A stretch of 64,000 nt of DNA from Asterella californica (taxonomy: Eukaryota > Streptophyta > Marchantiopsida > Marchantiales > Aytoniaceae). The notes under the pieces were generated by a model. That model was not told where the DNA came from. It was given only the letters and a program-made list of their open reading frames with translations, and made no database searches. This document shows, one piece after another, positions 44,921 to 57,699 of this stretch. A program made the translations under genes and the position numbers. Positions within the stretch are counted from its first letter, which is position 1; every line of letters begins with the position of its first letter. Location of the stretch: positions 1,240,001 through 1,304,000 of the forward strand of contig JAYKYS010000011.1 in the NCBI GenBank assembly GCA_036924285.1, in the 5' to 3' direction.

Positions 44921-47900
44921 TAAATTTTCGCTCCGTCCTCGGAGTGAAGAGAGAACTTTCGTCGATGAAACAACTTCAACTTGTCATGATTTACCCGATC
45001 GAATCTCCTTCCTCCCAGCTCTTGAAGGTCATATGTGAAGTTGCTCCACACCTTATCTACAACAAAAGGACCAAAATATCTCGGAAGAAACTTCTTCCTA
45101 GCCCTCTTGAATTGATAACATCATACAACATAACCCAATCTCCGACTTGAAAGGGTTTTACGTCCCTCTTGCCCAACCGTTTGTCGTAACTCTTCTTTTG
45201 ATACGCCTGAGCTCGTTCCATCCGGATCATTGCTACCGCTCGGGTCTCTTCCAACTCCATGAGTTGCTCTCTTCTTGATCTGACCACGTCTTCTCCCCTC
45301 GACCTTTTCAACTTTCGTTGAATAGTTTGAAAAGTATTCAATTCGAATTAGATCGGCAATTTGGACTCCACTCCATAAACCAATCGAATTGGAGAGTACC
45401 CAGTAGAAGTCTTTGTTGTCGTTCGGTACTCCCATAAGATGGCATATAGCCTCTTATCCCAAGTATGTTTCGCAGTCTCAACACCAACATCTTTGGCGAG
45501 CATCATACAAAGTGTAAGATTGGTCTTCTCCGCAAGACCATTGGCATTTGGTTTGTATGAGGTCGTTACTCGTGCCTTGATAGAAAAGTGTTGTAGCATA
45601 GCAGTAGTCATGCTCCCTACAAACTCTCCTTCTCTATCCGAGACCAACTCTAACGGACATCCAAATCTTGTGATGATCCTCTCCCATAAGAATCTACCGA
45701 CTTCTGTTTCATTAGTCTCCCTCAAAGGTCTAGCCTCTACCCACTTGGTACAATAGTCCGTGGCGACTACAATGTATCTATTGCCTCGAGGTGTCTTATT
45801 AAGAGGACCTACAAAGTCAATACCCCACTTCTCAAATGGTCTTAATATTGGAATTGATCTTAACGGAGGTGTTCTAGTAGACTTCAGAACAAATGCTTGA
45901 CATACGCCGCAAGTTTTGCAATAGTCTAAACACTCCTTGAAAATCCCTCTCCAGTGATAACCCGCATCCAAAATCTTGAAAGCTGTTATCTTACCAGGAA
46001 AGTGACCTCTGCAAACAGTGCCATCGTGAAACTCGTGCATCAGCTTGAACGCCTCTTTCTGACCAACTGCTCTCCTTAGTAACCCATCTGCTCCTTGATG
46101 AAATAGAATTCACTCCACCATGGTGTAAGGTTTGCATCTCTTGATTAACGCGTTACGTTCTCGGGTATGCATACCTTCTGGAAAAGAGCCATCTGCAAGA
46201 AAACTCCAGATTTCCTTGTACTCGTCCGGTATCTCCTCAATGCTTGTGATGATCATCAGATGCTCGTCTAGAAATGAATCATCAAACGATTCTTCTCCCT
46301 CATCATCACAAGCCCTCGACAAAAGATCAGCATTCGCATGCTTTTTCCCTGGTCTATCTTCGATCACGTAGTCGTATTCTGTTAGAAAGATCTTCCAACG
46401 AGCAATACGACCTTCGGCATTAGGCTTATTAAAGATATACTTTAAAACCTTGTGATCTGTGACTATGGAAAATTTCCCTCCTAGCAAGTAATGTCGGAAT
46501 TTCTTCAATCCAAAGATCACCGCTAATCCTTCTCGTTCAGTCACAGAGTAATTCTTCTCCGCTGGCACCATCTGCCTACTAGCATAAGCTATAGGATGAT
46601 CATGCCCATCTTCATCTAACTGACTTAATGTACACCCGATAGCTACATTGGAGGCATCCGTATACAGAATAAATGCTTTACTCCACTCAGGTTTAGCAAG
46701 TATAGGAGCTGTCACCAATGCCTTTTTTAGCTCCTCAAATGCTTCCTTTGCCTTCTGATCATGCACTATCAAGTCAAAATCAGCTCCTTTCTTCATGTAC
46801 ATAGTCAAAGCTATTGCTTTGTTTGAGAAGGAAAAGACAAACCTACGATAATATCCAACCATGCCAAGAAACTGCCTCAACTTTGTCAAGTTGATCGGAA
46901 ATGGAAGATCCACAATCTTCTTCACCTTCTCAGGATCTACCGCAATCCCATTCTTGGAAATGATGTGCCCTAACAGCAGACCTTCTTCGCAACCAAAGAT
47001 GCACTTCTCTGGATTTAGAGAAGCGTTGGCTTGCTCCAACCGCTGCAAAACTTTGATCACATGATCAAAGTGGTCCTCCTTTCTTCCGTACACACAGAAC
47101 TCGTCAATGAAATCTCGAACAAACTTCCCTATGAATGGTTCAAACACCTTGTTCATGAACCTTTGAAACGTGGCCGGAGCATTACATAGTCCGAATGACA
47201 TCACCCGAAATGCAAATGTTCCCCAAGGAGTAGTGAAAGTAGTCAACTGTTGGTACTCCTGTGCTATCTTGATCTGGTTATACCCACTATAACTATCACC
47301 AAAGCTGTACCACTCATGACCAGCAACTTCTTCCAAAATCTCATCTATAAATGGTAGAGGATAATAATCCTTCTTGGTAACTGCATTCAGCTTCTTATAG
47401 TCTATGCACACTCGCAGCTTACCATTCTTCTTCTTGACAATCACAATGGGTGAAACCCATTATGAGTTCTCCACCTCATAGATGAAACTCGCCCTCCTTC
47501 AACTTGTCTATCTCCTCCTTGACCATCATTGCCGTTGTGGGGTTGACTCTTCTCTGCTTCTGTCGAACTGGTCTTGCGTGCTCCTCCAATTCGATTCGAT
47601 GAGTCTCGAGAGTCACCTCCTTCAAATCCTTGTAGCTGAAAGCAAACACATGGATATATTTTCGAAATATATCTAGGAATCTACTTTTCTCTTCTTGAGT
47701 GACATTGATACCAAACTTCAGGGTAGAGAGTCTTCTCACAATCTCTGCCTCACTCAACTCTTCTTTGTCAGGATCTTTCTCCACTGCTGGTCGAGGCAAC
47801 AAGTCAATAGCACTAAGCTGATGTAATGATTCATCTCGATCAAATCCTTCGTCCTCAAAGGAGGATTCTTGATCGTAAGAATCTCTGGTATCTACTTCCG

Positions 47901-49818
47901 AGACACTCTGATCATCCTCCGTATCAGATTCCCAGTAGTCACTAGTGGGTCTATCAGAGTCAGAAGTCACAACTCCAACACCTGAGAGAGGAACTATCAC
48001 TCTATGATCTCTAGGCCCAATCCGTAAGTATCCCTTGTGCCACCTATCCGTGATGCGCACAGCTCTCAACCAAGGCCTACATAGGAGCAAATCATAACTA
48101 GAGTCCTTTAACACTTGAAAGGACATCAATGTTTGAACTCTCATTACAGACACGACCACCTTCTCTAACACGCCAAGAGGTCTTACCCGTTGCTTGTTAG
48201 CCATCCCCACGACAATGCTAGCCGGGCGAGTTGGTTCCATCCCCAACTTCTTCATCAACCTCTCTGATATGACGTTTACAACCGACCCTCCATCCACCAA
48301 TACGTCCGAGACGTAGTGACCATTCAACCGGACTTCAATCTTTGAAGCCCTAGTGCATACCTCTGAAGCATGCACATCCACCACACCAACTCCCACAGAC
48401 TTTGATGTCTTGCTCTTGGGTTTCTTCTTCTTGCTTCTCTTAGAACTCAGTCCTCCTCTGAGTTCTCTTCGTAAGCTGGGATTAAGTGCGATCAATTGTC
48501 CAAGAGTGATGTTGGCTTTCTGAGCACCCACATCTTCAACCACATCATATCCCGCTTGGGAAGATGAAATGGTGAAATCCGCCATCCCCAGCTTCCTTCG
48601 TGGCTCCCTTGATGTACTCGAAATATTACTCGAACGAGTGCTTCTACTAGCTGATTCCTCCATGAAAACCGGTTCATCAGAAAATCGAGTTCTTTTCCTT
48701 TCTTGAGCTAAAAGCTCCACCGGTGCATGAGAAGAGTTTGAACTCTCTCCTTTCTCGTAGATGGGATCTCGCACGACATAGATAGTAGCCACCCCTTGTC
48801 TCGTCATTGTGATGGATTTCCTCCACCCACATTCATTCTGACAGCTTCGGCACCTCTTGCTCCGTTGTTAGGACAATTTCGCTGGAAATGAGAACCTCCA
48901 CACGTCCAACAAGTGATTCCTCCAAAGTTACTTTGATTTCCTCGGTTGGGATTGTTGTCGTAACCTCTTTGACCTCATCCTCCACCTTTACTTTAACGGC
49001 TTGGCCTGTAACACGAAATCCACGTTCCTCCATTCTCGTAACTGCACCACGTTTATCTTGAGATCCGCAAGAGTATCGGTGATGCTCTTCAGCTCGGCAT
49101 GAAAATCAGAGGTGGCAGTAGACATCGTTGTTGGGACAAACGGTCTTGGCACCACCGTTGGAGTAGGAGCTGACGTTGAAGCAATCACCAGTTGTGATGA
49201 TGCAGGTGCGATCGTTGTGACTACACCAGGAGTCGGAGTTGACACCAGAGCAGCATGTTGAGGTTGGATGATATCTCCTTCATCCAAACTCTCTTCCATA
49301 TTTGTCGCTATCTTGATGGCCTCCGCTTTGGTTGCTGGCTTCTCGTACCTCATTTGGATTCGAATTGAAGGCCTCAACCCTCCCACCAAGTTCTTGGTCA
49401 ACACTGCTCCAATCCTCGCCATCGTTAACTCCACATTGTCTCCACTCTTCCGTAGGACCGTCCGAAACCGTTGCTCCAACTTATCCACCCTTTCGGCATA
49501 TTGCCGAACTTTCTCGTCGTCCCGTTGCTTCAAATGAGTAAGCTCCACCATGAGCTTCTCATAACTCTCTTCTGGAAGAAATTCTTCGATGAGTGCATTA
49601 CTCAACGTCTCCCATGTGTCCTCAACTGCACCAGGTGTCTGGCTCTTCACTCGGTCTTCATACCACGTAAGAGCAAAATCTTCTAAAAACTCCGGCAGTA
49701 ACAACACCAATTCTTCCTTCCTTCTCACGTTGTTTCCAATGCAACCCCTTTTGAAGTCTCGTACAAATGATTCTACATCTTCATTGTCCTTCCCATGAAA
49801 CACTGGTAACTTCTCCAT
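44921..49818 (-). pseudogene. Gag-Pol of element 3, broken
   Basis: Homologous to the element 2 polyprotein throughout. Lesions in order: an extra 34 bp near 49020-48980 in the linker before the Gag knuckle, which shifts the frame; an extra base near 47490; a stop near 47460 where element 2 has Glu; a stop near 46110 where element 2 has Gly; a stop at 45348-45350 where element 2 has Gln; and a 1-bp loss near 45110. Open pieces lie at 49818-48988 (Gag), 48807-47476 (knuckle end, protease), 47444-46110 (RT, RNase H) and 46040-45348 (integrase). The Gag knuckle Gln that is a stop in element 2 is intact here. Confidence 0.9.
44927..44948 (-). promoter_or_regulatory. hairpin before the polypurine tract, element 3
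   Basis: Same 22 nt as in element 2. It is kept intact even though gag-pol is broken. Confidence 0.7.
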
Positions 49819-50031
49819 CTTGTACATATTCTTTCTACCCTTCTAATTTTTGTGCAATAACTACTCGGTAAAAGAGTACGAACATCACCAATTCCATTCG
49901 CGAATAATCTACCATAGGTAAAATGAAAGGAAATGGTTGTAACAACACCTCTTGTGCCATCTCTTCTCCCAAGGTAATCATGAGTCTGAGTCGCATCACC
50001 GTCTTCTCCACCATCCGAATGACGATCTTCA

Positions 50032-50523
50032 TCACAACTCAGCCGAGTCCTCTTTTGAAGTCGACAACTTCTCCGTCTCAGCTCTTTGAGTCTCGTCCAA
50101 CTTCTCGACTACTGACGTAAGTAGGGCGGCCACATCGACGCACTTGTGTCCTCTTGATAGATAACCCACTCCACAACTTGGACAAGGATCTTTGCCTAGA
50201 AGATGAATTGACGTTGGTGACGATGGACCCACTCGAAGACTTAAATCAGTAAACTCTCGCTTCCCTTTAGCTCTCTCGGTTCTGATTCTAGTTGGACAAT
50301 TCACTACTTTGTGTCCCAACCCTCTATAGAAATAACACCACAAGTCGGTTTCTACTCTTTTCCTCGGAGATTCTACTTGAGGTTTATTACTAAGGTTTTC
50401 AAACTCGACGATAATCTCTCTCGAACTTTCTCCGACACTTACTATGACATCTAAACCTTGAGGAAGGTTTCTAAGTCTAACTTTCCAATCTTTTGAATTT
50501 CCACTCATGTTGCACCTTGTCAA
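50032..50523 (-). CDS. small two-finger zinc protein of element 3, knuckle damaged
   Basis: 163 residues, open, closely similar to the element 2 protein. In the CCHC knuckle the second Cys is Tyr (CYFY instead of CYFC), so this copy should not bind zinc there. The second motif (CPSCGVGYLSRGHKC) keeps all four ligands. Confidence 0.75.
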   Translation of the reverse strand: MTRCNMSGNSKDWKVRLRNLPQGLDVIVSVGESSREIIVEFENLSNKPQVESPRKRVETDLWCYFYRGLGHKVVNCPTRIRTERAKGKREFTDLSLRVGPSSPTSIHLLGKDPCPSCGVGYLSRGHKCVDVAALLTSVVEKLDETQRAETEKLSTSKEDSAEL

Positions 50524-50646
50524 CCATTAAGTGGACAAAGTATCATAGAGGAAAATAATTCTACATCACTTTCTTAACTCTTCTGAGCCTTATATTGGAA
50601 TTCGTGTATTATACATGCTATACACGAAATAAAATCTAATCTAAAA

Positions 50647-50946
50647 TTAACTATCGAAGATATGATCCTCCTCACCATCGTTTGTACTAATCACAACAGA
50701 CATCTTGAACTCACTCTTGTAAGGATCCAACTCTACTTCACCAGGAGCATTCGTGGTCTCCACAGTGAATGATGCTTTAAACTCGGCTTTCTTCAAATCT
50801 GTGCCAATGGTCGCGGAAGCTTCTTCGTATAGGGTAAAGAGGGCACCCCAAGTGCTATAGATGCATGTTCGTAACTCATCTATACTTAACTTGGGCTTCT
50901 TCGTCTTTGTTCGAACTCCTAAATGTCTCTTCTTCCACCTCGTCAT
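50647..50946 (-). CDS. small basic ORF of element 3
   Basis: 99 residues with a basic start (TRWKKRHLGVRTKTKKPK), a helical middle (STWGALFTLYEEASATIG) and an acidic end (STNDGEEDHIFDS). It is homologous to the frameshifted ORF at 33628 in element 2. No family recognised. It is the first ORF after the leader and lies before the zinc-finger ORF. Confidence 0.5.
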   Translation of the reverse strand: MTRWKKRHLGVRTKTKKPKLSIDELRTCIYSTWGALFTLYEEASATIGTDLKKAEFKASFTVETTNAPGEVELDPYKSEFKMSVVISTNDGEEDHIFDS

Positions 50947-51835
50947 TCAAATTGGATTCCCCATGAAGTATCTTCAAGACCTCCTTGTATGCCGAAACGT
51001 ATATCTCTTAGTTGGTAAGAGATCTATCTCTCTAAGATTTTTGTGGTCTCCAGTAGCTCAACCTCCAAGCTACTAAATCATGAAGTTTCAACAGAAACTT
51101 CCCTAATCAGAAGAGATGGTGATGACTGTACAAATTTTCAGAGAACTAAAATTTGTATATTTTCACTTCCCTCATGGTTGTCAACCCCCTCCACTTTGAA
51201 AAAATCTTTCTCCCTCTTCAGACCTCATCTTCTCATGATTTCTTTTGTCCTGGATAGCTTATCAGCCACTCTAAAACACTGGAAAGTTTCTCAGGAAAAT
51301 AAAATTCACAGAAAATCTGACACTGACTGTAAACTTTTTCCAGAGAACAGAATTCCTCAACTCTCACGAATAGACTCCCTCAACTTTGAAAATTCATTGC
51401 TCTCTCTCTAGACCACCTTTTCTTATGATTTCTTTTGTCTTAGATAGTTTATCAGCCAATCTAAAACACTGAAAAGTTTCACAGGAAAATAAAATTCACA
51501 GAAAAATTGACAGCGACTGTACAAATTTTCTAGAGAGCAGAATTTCTAAACTCACAAATTTATCTCCTCTAATAACTTTTCTCTCCTCTTTTCTCTACAA
51601 CTCTTGTTGCACCCTCTTTCAACTCTCCTCAAACCCTTTCTAAGTGAACAAGATGTAAAGAATGACTTCGAACGCGTCATATATCACTACGGGATACACG
51701 AAAGGTTCTAACATTGCTAACATCGCGTTAGCTCTCTCTCCTCTCAACGTTCTCTCCATGTGCTCTCTCATAATCTCCTTTTGTCGAATATAGAACTGAA
51801 CTCTAAACATCGTTCAACGATCCCTTCAAGTGAGG

Positions 51836-51852
51836 TCCCGGCAACGGAACCA
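51836..51852 (-). promoter_or_regulatory. primer-binding site, tRNA-Glu type, element 3
   Basis: Minus strand TGGTTCCGTTGCCGGGA, 4 nt inside the 5' LTR. Confidence 0.83.
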
Positions 51853-51856
51853 AAAA

Positions 51857-52769
51857 TGTAAACCCTCCGCGGTCCTATCGATCAACTACCCCCCCGATCT
51901 CTCAACCTCCACGATCGTCATCCACGAATCTGCAACATGTCGGGCCTGTCTCTCACTCAAGAGTCACCTCTGATGGCTTTGATGGAAGCACACCATGAAC
52001 TTGAAGGGAAAATGCTGAGTTCACTCATTCATACACCCACAAACTTATCAACTAAAAATCTCCTTAAACACATCAACTAAAATCCTCCATTCTAACGACG
52101 TCTTTCAAGTTCTCACATGCTAAAAATATCTCACACTCTCTATATTACTCAAGTTGTCATTACGACAATGTGAAAACAAGGATGAGGAGCTCTTCTCTAC
52201 TCCTCTATTTATACATTCTAGGTTTTTACTTTGGTACCCCCGGTAACTCAGCCGTAACTACTTTTACCGGGTTTTACTAAGATATTACTTAAGATAAAAG
52301 CATTAATCACATGGGCTTTTTACCTTTTCACATGGGCTTATTCCTTCAAAGTCAACAACTTCTACAAGGATTTTGGAATATTCTCAAGGAATCTCGAATT
52401 TCCACCCCCTTGTACACTAGGACCCACTAAAAAGAAAACATGTGGAATCTCTTTTTGTTTTTAATGCCCCCAAAGTCCACAACTTTAATCCAACCACTAA
52501 TATCAAGTCAAAAAGGAGATAAGGGATACTTTCCACCCCCTTTCTACCTTTTAGACAAGATGACAAGATAGTAGTGCTCACTCTTTAGCAAATATCTGAA
52601 TTCTGCCAAAAGTACAGCTAAGTTTAACCATAATTAACTTTTAGCTAGTCATGACTAACTTGATACCTCCTTAAAATACTTTGGCAGCAAATAAACATTC
52701 TCAACACTTAGTTATAACTAAACACATTACTAATAGACAAACTTCCTATGTGTAACATAGGTCGTTACA
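51857..52769 (-). repeat. 5' LTR of element 3
   Basis: 913 bp, TGT...ACA. TATAAATAG on the minus strand near 52213-52205 is the likely TATA box. Confidence 0.92.
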
Positions 52770-52773
52770 GTTC

Positions 52774-53398
52774 CTCTCAAGAAAACTTTTGCTCGATAAT
52801 GCTTTTCATGATGTTCTATGTTTTTAATAGCTTGAACGCTATTCTCGCAAATAATAATTAATTTTCAGCACTTAATGACAAAATATGTAACATAGTGTAA
52901 AAGTTCTGTGAATTTTAAAAATATATTTACCCTCATTTAAATTTTGAACGAACGATGAAACCTTGACGTGAATTTACAGCTGACTAATGTCTCAGATTAT
53001 AGACACTTAAACATTAAATACCACCTCTAGCGATAGTAAGTAACGTTTAAGTCTCGTTACTGTAAAAAGATTTACGTCGATTACGGTAAAGACGTAAACC
53101 CCGTTTGAGTGTCCCTAATGTACTGTCCTGTGGTTTGGTTTAGTTAGTAGTACATTAGATTTTGTGAGCATTTTCCCGTAATCTCGCACATTGCATCAAC
53201 GCAGGGAGAGGGGCCTGATTCCAGCCCCGATCCTGTTCTCGGACTGTGATGTAGAGCTGTAGATCTACACTGTAATCGGTTGATGAATTCGGCGATGAAT
53301 CCGCCGACGATGATAGAGTGAGAAATGGTGGGTACTTGCCGACGGGTAGACGAGTTAGTGTGATCCAAGGAGCAGATCCTCAAGGAGAACGAATCATT
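52774..53398. other. upstream region of the three-exon gene
   Basis: AT-rich up to about 53100. The part nearest the gene is less AT-rich and probably holds promoter and leader. An in-frame Met at 53318 could lengthen the protein by 27 residues. Confidence 0.4.
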
Positions 53399-54379
53399 AT
53401 GGCTTTGAGACGGTGGGTGGGTTGGGTGCGGGAAATCGTCCGTGTAGTGCGAGGCCTTCCGGATGAAGAGCTTCATCGTCAAACATTGGCTATGCATGAA
53501 CAACTGATCCGCGTATGTGCTTCTCAGGCCGCAGATGAAGCTTAGAACGTGAGTAGGTTTCTTGCCCAGACTGCAGTGCTGTTCATACGTTTGTGAAATG
53601 TGGTTCATGTGCTGTGTTTTCAGCTTCGTAAGCATCGTCTCGGTCAGGAGGAGCTGCGCGAGAAAGCTGCATTGAATGACTTAAAAAGGATTGTGGAGGA
53701 GATGAAACAGCTTGAAAGCAACCTGGTGGAAGCGGTGAGTATTGTAGAATTGTAGTTACCCATTTGGAGTTGAATTGTCCGTCTGAATAGAAATTAGGTT
53801 CCAGTTTTAGGTCTACGGTTTAGCTGAGTCTTCGATACTTTTCACATGTGAAGTGTATGTGTTCGTTAACTCTTTACTGTTGTTTTCTGGAATATGGCAT
53901 ATTCAGCTGTACCTATAGACAAACCCAAGCTACCTTCTGGATCAGATGTTGCCGGACTTGGCGTGGCTCATTCTGGTTGTTAGCGTATAAGTTGTTGGGG
54001 AACGAAATGCAGGAAATTCCATTCTTCGAAAGCTTGGAACAAACATCGTTTTGCAGAGTTACACTTGATGACAGGCTGCGATAATTCTTTGGTGACGAGA
54101 TCGGATCATCAGACCCTTTCATATTTACTTCCAATCTCACTGAGGTTCGTTGCCTTGCAGGAGAAAGCAACGGCCGATTACGTCGAGAGCTTGGCTCAAC
54201 AAGCCAAAACTCAGATGGAAGCTGATTTGAATTCTGAGGCGGATATAATGTTAGAAAAGGTGATGAAGCAAAATCCGATCCTGCCTGGCGCCCAGGACAT
54301 TTCGGAGACTTTGAAGTCAAAAGGAAGTAGTGGAAGTGTTAGTGCTGCAGGAGGATCAGAAGGGAAATCTGCTCCGTGA
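53399..54379 (+). CDS. three-exon gene, small coiled-coil protein of unknown function
   Basis: Exons 53399-53512, 53624-53734 and 54161-54379, all joined in phase 0: donor CGC|GTATGT and acceptor TTTTCAG for intron 1; donor GCG|GTGAGT and acceptor CTTGCAG for intron 2. The protein has 147 residues. It begins MALRRWVGWVREIVRVV (amphipathic, basic and hydrophobic, possibly organelle-targeting), then a long Glu/Lys/Arg/Leu coiled coil across exons 1-3, then MLEKVMKQNPILPG and a Ser/Gly-rich tail. If the first donor is skipped in favour of a GTGAGT at 53549, the frame ends at TAG 53543, so the earlier donor is the better model. I do not recognise the family. Consistent phase, consensus splice sites and regular composition make a real gene likely. 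Confidence 0.6.
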
Positions 54380-57300
54380 TTCCGGGCTGTTGCAACACTC
54401 GAATACTACTTTTGCTCTCAAGAAGCCTCAGAGGTAGTCATAAACTCTGTAGGCTGATTTCTAGCGCACCCGGAAAGCCCTGAGCGTTGGCCACTGTTAG
54501 TTACTCGTAGCTGCGTCGAGAGGGAAGCAGCACCGTAGGAACATGATGTGCTTCACTATCAAGATGCGCTAGTCAAGCAGATGGAGGGCCCCAGCTCGAA
54601 CCTGATGCTCAATTTTGATTGGAGAGGCTATTGCACGGCGGCGAGTTCATACATGGGCAGTAGACACGAGAAGTTTAGCCCGTGCCGTGGAGAAATTGGT
54701 GTCTGGTGAGTGGTGATATATACACTAAGAGATTTAGGCATCTCATTGTCTCCGGTACAACTGGAGTTCGAACCGCCTTGAAGACTCACTCGAGGTACCG
54801 AGTGCACTAAAAGAAAAGTACCCAACTTGAGGAGCAACGGTGGTTACTTGCTTAAAGCTCTAGCACAGTAAGATCTTATGTGGAATAGAAGGGTTTAGGA
54901 TTGAATGGAGATGGGCACTATTCTCAGTGTAATGGAACCCGGACGAAAAATCTTTCAAGGATTTTGAGAGATTTTTGCGTATTTTATGGTTTGTTTCCAC
55001 CGCATCTTTCACTGTTCTCCTTCACCATTCTGATCGTTCTGCTGCCCAGTTCATAATCACAGTACATTGAGGCGTTGTGCTCAGCAAGAGTTGTTCCTGT
55101 TCGAATTGAAATAAAGAACTGGTAATCTGAACAATACGTATTAATCTTTCAGTGAGACTTGAGAAGAGCTGAAATTGCATAGTTATGACGCCTTACTCTG
55201 TGATGGAAGTGGAGTTGTGGGAAGTATGAACTCCTAGTTTCATCTGTAGTTTTCAAAGACGATACCTCTTTACCTTTTTGGCTGGACAGGGTAGGGTATC
55301 ATGAGAGCAGAAGGAAGTTGTCTCTTGCATGCTTATGTTTGATGCCGTCGATTGATTCTAAGGCATCAGTCATGACAAACAACAGAAGTAGAGAACGAGG
55401 TAATCTGCAGAAGAATTGCCGGTGCAGAACGTCGAAGATCCTGCATCTTTGTACTGGAAAGGACTTTGTTTATGTAGTCGTGCCCGGGAAACAGGTCTTA
55501 TAACAACCTGCGATTACCGTGCTTGCGTGACCTGCAGGTAATCTTTCCATATTGACCTAACACAAGTAGGCTGCCAGGAATTTGCCGAGTAGATTATATG
55601 GAGCTGGCGATGAAGTTTCATCTCTGTGCTTATTTTTCTGCCTACACCATAAGAGTTACAGAGAACACAACCGTATCCTGAATTCATATCCTTTCACCGA
55701 GGCGGTAAGCTTCATTCTGTCCTAATTTTCCAGCTCACTTATAGACCCAGAACTACCTACGATTTTTATCGGCTTTGATTGAGGGACGAGTCGGGTATAC
55801 TATGGGTGCATAATTCCTAAGGCCTACTGTGATAATGCGCTCCATGACTGGTGCCGCTTCTGGGAAGGAGGATACTAAAGCAGCTGAATATATATTTTTC
55901 TCACCTGGTCTCGCTCCTACCTATTCTTGCCATTCCTAGATAATAGCTCTTGTGGCACTTTGACTTTGCGTTTCTGTTCTGCACTAGTATCGTCATATTC
56001 TGTCAGCACTTCATATTGTACATGCCATCTCTTCTGGGCTTCCATGCCTGGAGCACCAGTCTGGAAATGTGCTTCGCCGTACAAATTGCCACCGGTCCGA
56101 CCCGTGGTTATTTACGTTGGCTAACTTCTCACCTCAGGTACATCTACACCCCCTGTTTGTTACCACTTACATTCAGAAATATACTTAGGGTCTCTGACAT
56201 TGTCATATTGGTTCGGTAATAAAAATTCGCGTTATTCGCTTCCGACTTTACTTTCGCGAGTGTGCCAAAATCATATTCGATAACATATAGCATCTCCAAG
56301 GCTTTTGGGTGGGGTAGTTCACAGCTAGCATTTCCGCATATTTCGCTTGCATGAATTCTCTCAAGCGGACGTGTGAAAACTCAAAAAATCGTGCGAACTC
56401 TCTTCTCCTTTCTAGGAGTGTCCAAAATCGAGTGCGAGGATAGAGCTGCAATTGAAGTGCGAGTGCAAGTTCAGATTTGCAAAACGGATTCAAATTTTTT
56501 TCTTGAAAGAGCACATCCAGCTGCACAGTCGTTTCGTTACTTGCTCTAGTTGCTTCAAGCGGTCGAACATTCAGTGGCAAGTGAACGAGGAGACAGACAT
56601 TTCAGTTTTGGTGGCAGTCTGGACGGAATGAATTGAGACAGTTGGCATGGTGGCAAGTGGAGCGCGTATAGATTATATCGTCGAGTGCAAGTGGGTGAAT
56701 CTTTTCTATGGCGAGTGGTTCTTTTGCGATGGAACATGTGTATAGTTCTCAGTCTATCTTTCTATGTTCGGGTTCGCAAACAACCTCATTCATGTCCCTT
56801 GATGGTCAATTTTTTCTCCCGACGCATTCCACTCGTTGTCCACAGAAAACAATGGCAGCACTCAAGAGACGCAGCAGCACGACGGTAGATCCAACATTCT
56901 CGTCGTGCCAAAACAAGATGTCTCGTAGTCCACGAGAACAAAACAGCGGATAACTTATCTCTCTCTCACGAGAAAACATAGCATTTCACTACCTGAGTAA
57001 TGGCACCGCACTTGCCGAAGCAGTGCTACTATTCACAGATGAAAGTCACGACTGAACACGACACTCTCTCTAAAGACCCCAAAGCGGAAACAAGCTCTCG
57101 TCTCGTCTTTTCACGATTCTCTGTATGTGTGATCAAATGATTCGACATATCTTACAACAAGAAGGTCCTCAAGTGCAACCCACGAACACCAAAGGATTGT
57201 TGTTCTCTCTCTCTCAAAGCTCCCTTCTTCTTACTCTCCCTCGCTCTTAGGTCCGTGCAATTGCATATTTTTGCAAGCAGGAGTTGGGGAGGTTATCGAG

Positions 57301-57690
57301 GATGATGCATGAACATCGATCCATTGGAGACTTGATTCGAGTGAACGATTCTATTGGCTTCTGTTTTTTTTTTTTTGTAAGTTTAGATTTCAATTGCATG
57401 ATTGAACCTTGAATGCATAATCTTCTAGCTTTAGTGCTTTACATGAGCTCTTCTGCTTGCTATGTGATTTGTTCTTCTGGCTAATTGAGTTTTTGAGAAG
57501 GTGAGAGCTCTTGCATTCTTTCATTGTGAACTTGCCTGGATTAGTTTGTCTATGAAGTGGATTCTTCCACTTTTGCACTTTTGCAAGTCAATGTCGATCT
57601 GTTCAAGTCTTTATTCTATGGATTGAGAGTGAGGATCATGCATAGCTTCTATATCGTATGTAGACTTCAAAACGATCTTTAAAAATCAGT
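54380..57690. other. intergenic region, no supported gene
   Basis: 3.3 kb. Short open frames only, without family resemblance. A T run of 15 lies near 57363-57377. No RNA gene, repeat pair or LTR was recognised. Confidence 0.45.
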
Positions 57691-57699
57691 TTCTAAAGT

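Larger units (their letters stand above)
43995..52769 (-). mobile_element. element 3: decayed Ty3/gypsy element, same family as element 2, inverted
   Basis: 8.78 kb. LTRs at 43995-44906 (912 bp) and 51857-52769 (913 bp) differ at many positions (roughly 2 percent by eye), so it is older than element 2. GTTC flanks both ends (43991-43994 and 52770-52773). Minus-strand order: 5' LTR, tRNA-Glu primer-binding site, leader repeats, basic ORF (open), zinc-finger ORF (open, one ligand lost), broken gag-pol, hairpin, polypurine tract, 3' LTR. Confidence 0.92.

Noticed and set aside
53543..53548. Premature stop in exon 1 of the three-exon gene
   Set aside because: It arises only if the later donor (53549) is used. 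An earlier GTATGT donor at 53513 keeps phase 0 and gives a smooth coiled coil.
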